Source of the DNA: Clostridia bacterium
Lineage (GTDB): Bacteria > Bacillota > Clostridia > Oscillospirales > Butyricicoccaceae
DNA: 64,000 bases
Assembly: GCA_017408985.1 (NCBI GenBank)
Contig: JAFQTO010000064.1
Span: 1 to 64,000 of the forward strand
Direction of reading: 5' to 3'
Shown piece after piece: positions 43,275-51,468 of the stretch (position 1 is the stretch's first letter; each line of letters starts with the position of its first letter). The translations under genes were made by a program, and so were the position numbers. The notes under the pieces were generated by a model, which was not told the DNA's origin, searched no databases, and saw nothing but the letters and a program-made list of their open reading frames with translations.

Positions 43275-44654
43275 ATGAACAAGCTCTACGCAGGCTACGC
43301 AAGAAGCGTAGTCACCCCCTCGTTGGGAATAAGTCTGGCAGGGTATTTCTACCGCCGTGACGCAGACAAGGTGCTGGACGATCTTGAGCTCGTTGCCCTT
43401 GCGCTGAGACAGGACGGCAAGACGGTCATTATGCTGGCACTGGATCAGTGCAGTATCGCAAACGACATCAGCGACGGCTACAGACAGGCAATTTCCGACA
43501 GAACGGGCGTGCCTATGGACGCTATCTTCCTTCACGCTACCCACACCCACACCTCTCCCTACGCCTCCCCCGACAACATCCTCTCCAAAGACAAGTCCCC
43601 CGAAGGGGTTGCACGGGCGGCAATGATAACCGAGAACATTAAAAAGCTCACCGTCAAGATGGCGGATACTGCCGCCGCCGCCATAGCCGATCTCAAAGAG
43701 GCAAAGGCAGGTTATCAGACGGTCAAGGCGCCCAATATCGCCTTTATCCGCCGCTACCGTATGGCAGACGGCTCCATCCGCACCAATCCCGGAGTCAACA
43801 ATCCCGACATCGTCGCGCCCATCGGTGAGATAGACGATCGGGTCAACGTTATAAGGTTCGACCGCGAGGGAGCAAAGAGCATCGCGCTTATAAACTTCGG
43901 CAACCATCCCGACACGGTGGGCGGCTGCGGCATCTCCGCCGACTGGCCCGGTTTTGCACGACGCGAGCTGGAAAAAGCCCTGCCCGACACCCTTGCCGTG
44001 GTGTTCAACGGCGCGCAGGGCGACGTCAACCACATCAACGTACATCCCGAAGCCGGCTACTACAACAATAACACCGCGCCTTCCGGCACTCCCCGCGGCC
44101 ACGGACACGCACGGTTTATGGGCAGAGCGCTGGCAGGTTCGGTACTGCAGGTATGGGATATAACCAAACCTATGGAATACACCGATCTGGATTATGCGCA
44201 GAAGATGATCTCCCTGCCCTCCAATATGCCCACCGAAAAGGACGATATGGAGAGAGCCCATTACTACCGCAAGCTCCATCTTGAGGGCAGAGACAACGAG
44301 ATACCCGGCACCGGTATGCTCCGCACCACCTATATTGCCGAAGCTATGCGTCTGTGCAGGCTTGAGCACGGGCCCGAAAGCTATCAGATACGCCTGAGCG
44401 CGGTAAAACTCGGCGATATAGCATTCGTGGGTCTGCCCTGCGAGCCCTTTACGGGTATCGGCGTAGGCATCAAGGAGGCCGAGGGCTGGGGTCTTGTTTG
44501 CCCCTGCTGTCTGACCAACGGCTCCAACGGCTACGTGCCTATGCGCGACTCATATATCGAGGGCGGATATGAAGCCAAAAACTCCAACCTCAAAGAAGGC
44601 TGTGCCGAACTGATAATCGAAGAAGCAAAAAAGCTGCTTGAGACGATACGATAA
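43275..44654 (+). CDS. Neutral/alkaline ceramidase-like hydrolase (N-terminal domain only)
   Basis: A 459-residue protein resembling the zinc-dependent catalytic domain of neutral ceramidase. It shows ATHTHTSP, the zinc histidine cluster, FGNHPDTVGG and NGAQGDVNH with the catalytic region. It lacks a signal peptide and the C-terminal immunoglobulin-like domain of true secreted ceramidases (about 650-700 residues), so it is a cytosolic amidohydrolase-like relative and its substrate may not be ceramide. AAAGGAGG lies before the ATG, at the end of the symporter gene. Confidence 0.8.
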   Translation: MNKLYAGYARSVVTPSLGISLAGYFYRRDADKVLDDLELVALALRQDGKTVIMLALDQCSIANDISDGYRQAISDRTGVPMDAIFLHATHTHTSPYASPDNILSKDKSPEGVARAAMITENIKKLTVKMADTAAAAIADLKEAKAGYQTVKAPNIAFIRRYRMADGSIRTNPGVNNPDIVAPIGEIDDRVNVIRFDREGAKSIALINFGNHPDTVGGCGISADWPGFARRELEKALPDTLAVVFNGAQGDVNHINVHPEAGYYNNNTAPSGTPRGHGHARFMGRALAGSVLQVWDITKPMEYTDLDYAQKMISLPSNMPTEKDDMERAHYYRKLHLEGRDNEIPGTGMLRTTYIAEAMRLCRLEHGPESYQIRLSAVKLGDIAFVGLPCEPFTGIGVGIKEAEGWGLVCPCCLTNGSNGYVPMRDSYIEGGYEAKNSNLKEGCAELIIEEAKKLLETIR

Positions 44655-44661
44655 AATAGAT

Positions 44662-44706
44662 AAAAAATCACGACCTCCGTACTTGATCGGAGGTCGTGAT
44701 TTTTTA
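44662..44706. terminator. Bidirectional terminator between the ceramidase-like gene and the Rnf operon
   Basis: AAAAAATCACGACCTCCG (44662-44679) pairs with CGGAGGTCGTGATTTTTT (from 44688) around an 8-base loop. Confidence 0.92.
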
Positions 44707-45198
44707 TTTGACTTTGATATCCACTCGTTTGATCATTATGGCGGAGATAACTCCGATGGCGATGCCGGCGAGGGTGCCCGAGAGGAGCAAAAAGGGTGCG
44801 TAGTAGGTCAGCAGGTTTGTTTCCATTATGATGCACGCCATACCTATCTGCGCCATATTGTGCATTACACCGCCCGCAACGCTGACTGCGGTGGTGGAGA
44901 ACACTTTTGCCCGTTTGAGCAATACCATCACAAGGAAGCTGACGCAGGCGCCCGCAAGGCTGTACAGCAGGCTGACGGCGTTGCCGAACAGTATTCCCAC
45001 CAGCAGCACGCGCACCAGAGAGATGACTGCGGCGTATTTCCAACCTAATTTATACAGAGCGTATATTATTACGATGTTTGTCAGTCCGATTTTTACTCCC
45101 GGTATAGCCACGAAGGCAGGTATCTGACTTTCGACAAAAGCGAGGATCATAGCCAGCGACACGCTCAGCGCCGCAAGAGAGAGCCTGGATGCTTTCAT
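44704..45198 (-). CDS. Gx transporter family membrane protein
   Basis: A 164-residue protein with five or six helices. The opening SQIPAFVAIPGVKIGLTNIVIIYALY matches the Gx transporter/Hpre_diP_synt_I family, whose members are often mislabelled as heptaprenyl diphosphate synthase subunit I. It is found widely next to NusG-II and Rnf/ApbE genes, as here. An S-component-like transport role is likely, but the substrate is unknown. It is the last gene of the Rnf operon. Confidence 0.83.
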   Translation of the reverse strand: MKASRLSLAALSVSLAMILAFVESQIPAFVAIPGVKIGLTNIVIIYALYKLGWKYAAVISLVRVLLVGILFGNAVSLLYSLAGACVSFLVMVLLKRAKVFSTTAVSVAGGVMHNMAQIGMACIIMETNLLTYYAPFLLLSGTLAGIAIGVISAIMIKRVDIKVK

Positions 45199-45211
45199 TT
45201 TTCCTCCTTGG

Positions 45212-45589
45212 TCAGCTGATGAGGTCTATCCCGTCATCTTCGCCGCCTATTACGGTAACGGTAAGCTTATTGGGCCTGCAGGTTATCATCTGTCCGTTTT
45301 TTGAGATCTTTCCATGCTCGGTGCACACGTCTCCCCCGGTTTTGGGGCAGTCAGCTTCGATCATCCACGCCTTACCGTCCTCAATTTTGAGGGTGTTGGT
45401 GCCGCCGTTGAGAACAAACACGCCGTCAACAGCCAGACTGTAGCGGCCTATCTCCTGAGATCCGACTTTGACCACCACTTCGCTCCCCTCTCCTTTGCCG
45501 AGGCGGAGAAACACGAACAGCAAGCCTGCAAGCAGCAGACAGCCGCCGATAAGGACTATGTCCCACAGATGCTTTTTTGCCCTATTCAT
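45212..45589 (-). CDS. NusG domain II-containing membrane-anchored protein
   Basis: A 125-residue protein with one N-terminal helix (about 8-28) and a NusG-II/DUF1312 beta domain (QEIGRYSLAVDGVFVL...DGKAWMIEADCPKTGGDVCTEHGKISKNGQMITCRPNKLTV). Two cysteine pairs stand out. Its ATG overlaps the rnfA stop by one base (TGATG). The family is a regular companion of Rnf and Gx transporter genes; its job is unknown and it is not a transcription factor. Confidence 0.85.
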   Translation of the reverse strand: MNRAKKHLWDIVLIGGCLLLAGLLFVFLRLGKGEGSEVVVKVGSQEIGRYSLAVDGVFVLNGGTNTLKIEDGKAWMIEADCPKTGGDVCTEHGKISKNGQMITCRPNKLTVTVIGGEDDGIDLIS

Positions 45590-46143
45590 CAGAAGGCGAA
45601 CAGAGTGAGTGCCAGAATGGATGCGGCCATCAGGTAGATGGGCAGACCGCGGAAGGCGGCGGGGACGTACTTCATATTGATCTTGGAGCGCACGCCGCAG
45701 AACAGCACCATAGCAAGGGTGAAGCCAGCACCCACGGCAAAGGATGCCACAGCCGACTGCAACAGGGTATAACCTGCACTTGCGTTATTGACGGCAACGC
45801 CCAGCACGGCGCTGTTAAGGGCAAGCAGGGGGAAGAATACGCCGAGAGGCTTCTTGAAAACTATTTTGGCAAGAGTTCCGAGAACGGTAGCCACGGCAAG
45901 CACTACGGCGGTGAACAGCAGGGGCTGCAGATAGTCACCGTTCATGCCCTCAAGCACCAGGGTGTCAAGCAGGTGGCAGAGGACACCAGAGATGAGGGTG
46001 ACTGCGGTGACGCAGGCACCCATAACGGCGGATTTTTTGGTCTCTTTGGAGTTGCCCAACAGAGTGGTCACGCCCAAAAAGCTCTGGAGTGCGTAGTTGT
46101 TGAGCAGAACGCCGCCCATCAGGATAGCAAACAATTCTTTCAT
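45589..46143 (-). CDS. rnfA: Electron transport complex subunit RnfA
   Basis: A 184-residue six-helix membrane subunit of the Rnf ferredoxin:NAD+ oxidoreductase, which pumps sodium or protons. Conserved features are MGGVLLNNYALQSFLGV, with the inverted half-helix asparagine pair, FFPLLALNSAVLGVAV and FRGLPIYLMAASILAL. RnfA and RnfE are homologous and insert in opposite orientation. The ATG at 46143 has AAGGAGG upstream. Confidence 0.94.
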   Translation of the reverse strand: MKELFAILMGGVLLNNYALQSFLGVTTLLGNSKETKKSAVMGACVTAVTLISGVLCHLLDTLVLEGMNGDYLQPLLFTAVVLAVATVLGTLAKIVFKKPLGVFFPLLALNSAVLGVAVNNASAGYTLLQSAVASFAVGAGFTLAMVLFCGVRSKINMKYVPAAFRGLPIYLMAASILALTLFAF

Positions 46144-46144
46144 A

Positions 46145-46792
46145 TTACATACCCTCCTTGTCGGAGCAGCCCATTCCCACAGCTGCTGTGGTGTACGAGC
46201 AGGTGCAGCTGTCGGGGGTTGCAAAGCACTTGGAGATAACGGCGGCTACAAAGCTGAACACGATGAATCCGCCGGGGGCTTTTTGAAGCAGGGGGATGCT
46301 GTAGTCGGCAAAGAATTTGATCTCAAAGCCTGCGATACTGCCTGCGCCGAACACCTCGCGCACGGCACCCATAAAGCCCAGCGCGACGATAAAGAACACA
46401 CCGATTTTGAGTGCGCCCAGCACGGCTTTGGCGGTACTGCCCTCATAGGCGGCTTCGCCGTTGGCGAACACCAGCAGGTCAACTGCGGCAACGGTCAGGT
46501 AGATGCCCATCATACTGTAGGTGTCGGGCAGAAATGCCTGCATAAGCATCTGCACGAGGGTGACGAAGCCTGCCGTGATGATGACCGACACGGGGATGAA
46601 TGCGCCCGCGGGGATGAGTTTTTTGAGGGATGCGATGACAGCGCCCGACAGCACCATAACTATCGTAGCGGCAACGCCCATTCCCAGCGCACCCATAAAG
46701 GTGGCTGTTGCACCCATGGCGGGGCAGGCACCCAAAAAGAGTATAAGCACGGGGTTGGTTGCGAGAACCTTGCTGATCTTACTGCAGCTCAT
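46145..46792 (-). CDS. rnfE: Electron transport complex subunit RnfE
   Basis: A 215-residue six-helix membrane subunit, the RnfA homologue. Visible blocks are NPVLILFLGACPAMGATATFMGALGMG, PAGAFIPVSVIITAGFVTLVQMLMQAFLPDTYSMMGIYLTV and GAVREVFGAGSIAG. It ends with a cysteine-containing tail (SCTCSYTTAAVGMGCSD) not usual in RnfE. Stop and start overlap neighbouring genes or lie one base away, as in a compact operon. Confidence 0.93.
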   Translation of the reverse strand: MSCSKISKVLATNPVLILFLGACPAMGATATFMGALGMGVAATIVMVLSGAVIASLKKLIPAGAFIPVSVIITAGFVTLVQMLMQAFLPDTYSMMGIYLTVAAVDLLVFANGEAAYEGSTAKAVLGALKIGVFFIVALGFMGAVREVFGAGSIAGFEIKFFADYSIPLLQKAPGGFIVFSFVAAVISKCFATPDSCTCSYTTAAVGMGCSDKEGM

Positions 46793-48057
46793 CAGTTGGC
46801 GCCTCCCTTCAGCATATTATATACGGCGAATATATCGTTGGTCGCCTGCTTGATCGAGTCGGCTGTGTAGGTCGCACCTGCGATAGCGGTGATATCAGCC
46901 GAGAAGGTATCCTGAGTCAGGCCCTTGAAGCCTGCTTTGTAGCTTGCGGGGTCGAGGGTGTAGCTGTGATAGTATTCCGCATCGAATATCAGGGTATCGA
47001 CGTTCATACCCACGATAGCACCGCTGCCGTCAAGTACGTAGTAGACGCCCATAGTCTTGTTGTCGTAGCCGTAGGTACGGGAGACAAGACCGTAGTAGGT
47101 GCTGCCGTCCTTTTCCAGAGTGTACAGATTGGTGACCGAGCTGTAGGTCTCGGGCAGGTCGGCGGCGGTTATGGTCGCGCCCTCAAGCAGAGCAGTAAGA
47201 CGCAGGGTGTCGCGATCAATGGTGTTTGCGGGGTTTGCGAGGGTGTGCGCCTTGGCTGTTTCGGCAGCGGCGGCGTACTGAGCGGTAACGTCGGCGCCCT
47301 CGACGTTGACTATTTTGACGTCTCCGCTTGTGTTGGTAACGGCAAGCAGGGTAATGTCACCGTCTTTGATGATATAGCCGAAGCCGGAGCCGTTTTTGGC
47401 TTTGAGTATCTTCTGCACGGCTGCACCGTCGCCGTCAAGCTCATCGTACTGTGCGATGCCCTTTTCGTTGACGAGACCCGTGTGAACGGCGGGGAGAAGC
47501 TCAAGGAGTATCTGCTCGTCGCTCTTGACGCCTGCGCTTACAAGACCGTTGGCGATAAGGGTGTTCATACCGTCGGCGACTGCGTCACGGAATGCCACCG
47601 ACGAATATGTGCAGCCTGCAACTACCTGCACGTCTGCAAGAGCGGAGTCCTGACCGATGAAGGTGTCGGGGTAGCCTGCGCCGAAGTCCTTGGTCTCAGG
47701 GTATTCGTCCAGGCTGATGCCCACGATCTTACCCTGAGCATCCACGCCGAAGCTCAGCTTGATGGCGTTGCCCGTGTAGCCCTTGGTGGTGGACATATTG
47801 AGAACGTAACCTGCGCCCGAGGTCTCTCTGTGTACCGACACAACGGTATCGGCAACGTCCGTCAGGGTGGTGAGGTCGACCTCCTCAAAGCCTTTTCCGT
47901 CGGGGAAGACTTTGGCAAGAGCGCCCGATGCGCGGGCGGCAGTGTTCTTCTCGATAATGGGGCCGGTGACAAAGTTGAGGCCTATTGCCGCTGCCGAGAA
48001 CACTATCAGCAGGGCAAAGATCAGCACGCAGGTGGTGATACAATGTTTCTTAGCCAT
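46792..48057 (-). CDS. rnfG: RnfG-like subunit, double length with two FMN-binding domains
   Basis: A 421-residue protein with one N-terminal helix (about 8-29). RnfG is normally about 180-220 residues with one FMN domain; here two copies follow each other (about 60-190 and 250-415). The second has IAGATYT with T396, the usual site of covalent FMN attachment by ApbE. The first reads VAGCTYSS with T150, having cysteine instead of alanine. Upstream of both, the usual acidic residue of the D-x-S-G-A-T motif is not clear. Its stop overlaps the rnfE start by one base. Confidence 0.88.
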   Translation of the reverse strand: MAKKHCITTCVLIFALLIVFSAAAIGLNFVTGPIIEKNTAARASGALAKVFPDGKGFEEVDLTTLTDVADTVVSVHRETSGAGYVLNMSTTKGYTGNAIKLSFGVDAQGKIVGISLDEYPETKDFGAGYPDTFIGQDSALADVQVVAGCTYSSVAFRDAVADGMNTLIANGLVSAGVKSDEQILLELLPAVHTGLVNEKGIAQYDELDGDGAAVQKILKAKNGSGFGYIIKDGDITLLAVTNTSGDVKIVNVEGADVTAQYAAAAETAKAHTLANPANTIDRDTLRLTALLEGATITAADLPETYSSVTNLYTLEKDGSTYYGLVSRTYGYDNKTMGVYYVLDGSGAIVGMNVDTLIFDAEYYHSYTLDPASYKAGFKGLTQDTFSADITAIAGATYTADSIKQATNDIFAVYNMLKGGAN

Positions 48058-48977
48058 TATCTTACACCTCCCAGCGGCTTCTTTTCGGTCCAGGTTTCAA
48101 TAAAGGGGGTGAGTATGTTCATAATCAGGATGGAGAAGGATACTCCTTCGGGATATGCGCAGAAGTAGCGGATAACGAAGGTTATAACACCGCATCCCAC
48201 GGCAAATATCACTCTGCCGGCGGTGGTGATGGGCGAGGTGACGTAGTCGGTAGCCATAAAGATGGCGCCGATGAACAGACCACCTGCCAGAATCTGGCTG
48301 AGCGCCATCATAACATCACCTGTGAATACGAGATACAGCACGAAAACGGTGGCGATGAATACCACGGGGGTATGCCATGTGATGACCTTGCGTACCAGCA
48401 GGTAGACAAAGCCGATGATCAGCGCCAGCACGCAGGTCTCACCGATAGCGCCGCCGTGCAGACCGAGGAACAGATCAAGCACATCAACGCTCTCGCCTTT
48501 TGCCAGCACCTCAAGGGGTGTTGCCGAGGATACTGCGTCGACGATGGTGGGGTTTGCGCCGCCTGCAACCGCCGAGAATGCAACAAGCATAAATACGCGG
48601 CCGGTGATGGCGGGGTTTGCAAAGTTGCGGCCCAGTCCGCCGAACAGGCACTTGACGCAGACGATGGCAAACAGAGTGCCGATGACGCACTGCCATGCGG
48701 GGACGTTGGTGCTCAGGTTGAGTGCCAGAAGCAGACCTGTTACCACGGCGCTGAGGTCGCCGACGGTCTGCTTTTTGCGGCAGATGAGATTAAAGAGTGC
48801 CTCGCCCGCTACTGCGGTGATAATGCAGGCTGCGAGGACGATGAGGGACTTGACGCCGAAGATTATCACCGATGCCGCCGTTGCGGGCAGCAGGGCGATA
48901 ATAACGTCAAGCATAATGTTGCGGGTGGATGCACCGCTGTGGATATGGGGTGTTGCCGATACATACAGATTGCTCAC
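48057..48977 (-). CDS. rnfD: Electron transport complex subunit RnfD
   Basis: A 306-residue membrane subunit with about ten helices. The flavinylation motif is DAVSSATPL with T153; ApbE attaches FMN there through a phosphoester bond. NFANPAITGRVFMLVAFS and DYVTSPIT are also family features. TAATG overlap with rnfG supports strict coupling. Confidence 0.95.
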   Translation of the reverse strand: MSNLYVSATPHIHSGASTRNIMLDVIIALLPATAASVIIFGVKSLIVLAACIITAVAGEALFNLICRKKQTVGDLSAVVTGLLLALNLSTNVPAWQCVIGTLFAIVCVKCLFGGLGRNFANPAITGRVFMLVAFSAVAGGANPTIVDAVSSATPLEVLAKGESVDVLDLFLGLHGGAIGETCVLALIIGFVYLLVRKVITWHTPVVFIATVFVLYLVFTGDVMMALSQILAGGLFIGAIFMATDYVTSPITTAGRVIFAVGCGVITFVIRYFCAYPEGVSFSILIMNILTPFIETWTEKKPLGGVR

Positions 48978-48980
48978 AGC

Positions 48981-50312
48981 TTATTTCCTCCCCTCTTCGG
49001 CATGTGCTGCCTCGTATTGTTTGATGAATCTTCTTGCGTCGTTGTTGGTATGCATAATGGGCTTGTGTGCGGGACAGACGTAGGAGCAGCAGGCACACTC
49101 GATGCACTGGCCTACGCCCAGACGCTTGAGCTCTGTGTACTTCTTGTCCTCGTTCTCCATCTCCATGGCGGCTGCGATGCCCTCAAGGTTGAGGTCGACG
49201 GGGCAGTTTGCCATACATCTGCCGCAGCGGATGCAGACCGAAGGCTCCAGCTTGACAGCCTCGCGCTTGTCCATGGCCAGAACGGCATTGGCCACCTTCT
49301 GGATGGGCTGATCGAGGGAGGATACGGCTGTGCCCAGCATGGGGCCGCCGATGAGCACCTTGGCAGGCTCGCACTTGAGGCCGCCGGCCTGCTCGATGAT
49401 GTGGCTGATGGGGGTGCCGATGGGAGCCTTGACGTTCTTGGGCTCGCGCACGGCGGTACCGTCAACGGTGACGATACGCTCCACGAGAGGCATACCTGTG
49501 GTCATATACTCGGCCATCTTGGTGACAGAGGATACGTTGGTGATGAGCACGCCTAACGATGCCATACGCTGGCCACCCTTGACCACCTTGCCGGTGACGT
49601 TGTAGAGCAGGACCTGCTTTGCGCCCTGAGGATAGATGCTGGGCAGAGGCCGGATCTCAACGTAATCAACGCCCGCAAAGACCTGAGTCAGGTTGTCGAT
49701 GGCATCCTGCTTGTTGTCCTCGATGCAGATGACGAAGCGCGCGCCTATATACTTGTGCAGCAGCTCGATACCTGCTTTGAGCAGCTCGCCCTCCTCAAGC
49801 ATAATACGGTGGTCGCTGGTGATATAAGGCTCGCACTCGGCGCCGTTGATAAGAACGGTGTCCACCTTGTTGCGGCGGACTGCGTCGAACTTGCCCCACA
49901 GGGGGAAGGCTGCGCCGCCCAGACCGACCACGCCGCTGTCTTTCATGGCGGCAAGGAAGCCGTCAAGATCGTCAAACACGGGAGGTGCGAGGTTGGGGTC
50001 TTTTTCCATCTTTCCGTCGCTCTTGATACGGATTATCTGTACGCTCTTGCCGTCTGCCTGGGTAAAGGGCTCGATAGCTGTGACCGTGCCCGAAACGGTG
50101 GCGTGGACAGGAGAGGACATACCGCTGCCTGCCTTGGCAATAAGCTGACCGATGCGCACGTAGTCGCCTGCGGCAACGATGGGCTCAGCGGGACTGCCGC
50201 TGTGCATGGTCAGAGGGAGCAAAACCTCCTCGGGGGGTGCAATAGCTGCGGCTTTGCAGCCTGCAGTGTGCTTGTTGTGGTGCAATTTGAGAGTTGAAAT
50301 ATTCTTTCGCAT
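48981..50312 (-). CDS. rnfC: Electron transport complex subunit RnfC
   Basis: A 443-residue peripheral subunit with an FMN/NADH-binding domain resembling complex I NuoF (GLGGAAFPLWGKF, NGAECEPYITSDHR). It also has two four-cysteine [4Fe-4S] sites, CIRCGRCMANCP and CIECACCSYVCP. It passes electrons between NAD and the membrane subunits. The ATG at 50312 has GAGGAGG 10 bases upstream; the longer frame starts in the apbE spacer. Confidence 0.95.
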   Translation of the reverse strand: MRKNISTLKLHHNKHTAGCKAAAIAPPEEVLLPLTMHSGSPAEPIVAAGDYVRIGQLIAKAGSGMSSPVHATVSGTVTAIEPFTQADGKSVQIIRIKSDGKMEKDPNLAPPVFDDLDGFLAAMKDSGVVGLGGAAFPLWGKFDAVRRNKVDTVLINGAECEPYITSDHRIMLEEGELLKAGIELLHKYIGARFVICIEDNKQDAIDNLTQVFAGVDYVEIRPLPSIYPQGAKQVLLYNVTGKVVKGGQRMASLGVLITNVSSVTKMAEYMTTGMPLVERIVTVDGTAVREPKNVKAPIGTPISHIIEQAGGLKCEPAKVLIGGPMLGTAVSSLDQPIQKVANAVLAMDKREAVKLEPSVCIRCGRCMANCPVDLNLEGIAAAMEMENEDKKYTELKRLGVGQCIECACCSYVCPAHKPIMHTNNDARRFIKQYEAAHAEEGRK

Positions 50313-50369
50313 CAGGTTGCATCCTCCTCTATAGTCAAATTTTTTAATAAACACTCGGGTATCAGCAAT

Positions 50370-51434
50370 TTAATAACCCTCCACAAGCATATCGGCGATG
50401 CCGTCGGTGCAGAGCATATTACCGCCATGGTCTATCCATATTACCTCCACGCCCTCAAGACCGTTGACCAACTCTTTTCCGTCCTCATAGGACATACAGA
50501 ACAGCGCTGTGGACAGCGCGTCGGCAAGGCCGCTGTCACGGGTGATGATGCTGACCGACAGAAAATACTCGGCAGGATAGAGGGTATCTTTGTCGATGAT
50601 ATGATGGTACTGCTTGCCGTCTACGTTAAAAAAACGCTCGTACACGCCCGAAGTAACGCAGGCGGTGTCCTTAAGCTCCACAACCGCGGCGTACTTGGTG
50701 TCCGGATCAAGGGGGTCTTTGATAGCGGTGCTGAAGCCCTTGCCCTCGCTCTTGTCGCCTATGACACGGATGTTTCCGCCTACGTCAAGGATATAGTGCT
50801 CCACACCCAGCCCCTCAAGGTACTCAGCTGCTTTCTCGGCGGCGTAGCCTTTGCCCAGCGCGCCTACGTCGATACGTGCAAGAGGGTCAGAGATACGGAC
50901 GGTGCAGTTGACCTCGTCTATCTCAAGGCAGGAGATATCGGTATGCAGAGCCGCCTCAGCGAGCGCCTGCTCATCGGGCAGACGGGCTTTTGAGGGGTCC
51001 TCGCTTGCCAAACTGCGGCAGTCGTGCCACAGCGACAGCACCGAGCCCATCATAACGCTCATCTCGCCCTGCGTCTTCCCGTACATATCAACGGCATAGA
51101 GCAAAAACTCCACAAGCTTGGGGTCGACCTTTACACTTTCGCCGCCTGCGTTTTTGTTGACCGTGCATAAATTGTTGATGCCCGAATATTCATTGTAAAT
51201 ATCAAACAGTTTGTGATACTCACTCAAAATGCCGGAAATCCCGGCAGAGCATTGTTCAAACTGCTCTGCCGGGTCTCCTGCATAGCTGTAAATAGTTGTA
51301 ACTGTGTCGAACCAGTCAAAATAGACTATCCCACGGGGGGCTGTACTCTGTGCATTGTTTTGGGAGCAGCCTGCAAAAGAGGCAAGCAGCCCCAGCAAGC
51401 AAAACAGACAAAGTACGATTGCAAGTCTTTTCAA
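50370..51434 (-). CDS. apbE: FAD:protein FMN transferase ApbE, lipoprotein
   Basis: A 354-residue lipoprotein (lipobox ASFAGC23) that covalently attaches FMN to threonines of RnfG and RnfD outside the membrane. Motifs include FDTVTTIYSY, VDVGALGKGYAAEKAAEYL-like (IDVGALGKGYAAEKAAEYLE), the ILDVGGNIRVIG core and AVTSGVYERFF-like (CVTSGVYERFF). The gene lies directly upstream of rnfC in the same direction, fitting its role. Confidence 0.94.
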   Translation of the reverse strand: MKRLAIVLCLFCLLGLLASFAGCSQNNAQSTAPRGIVYFDWFDTVTTIYSYAGDPAEQFEQCSAGISGILSEYHKLFDIYNEYSGINNLCTVNKNAGGESVKVDPKLVEFLLYAVDMYGKTQGEMSVMMGSVLSLWHDCRSLASEDPSKARLPDEQALAEAALHTDISCLEIDEVNCTVRISDPLARIDVGALGKGYAAEKAAEYLEGLGVEHYILDVGGNIRVIGDKSEGKGFSTAIKDPLDPDTKYAAVVELKDTACVTSGVYERFFNVDGKQYHHIIDKDTLYPAEYFLSVSIITRDSGLADALSTALFCMSYEDGKELVNGLEGVEVIWIDHGGNMLCTDGIADMLVEGY

Positions 51435-51468
51435 CGGTTCAAGTCTCCTGTGTGGTGGATTTTACGGT

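Noticed and set aside
44704-45198. Heptaprenyl diphosphate synthase subunit I as the name of the small membrane protein
   Set aside because: That name comes from an old family label; topology and the Rnf/NusG-II context fit the Gx transporter family better.
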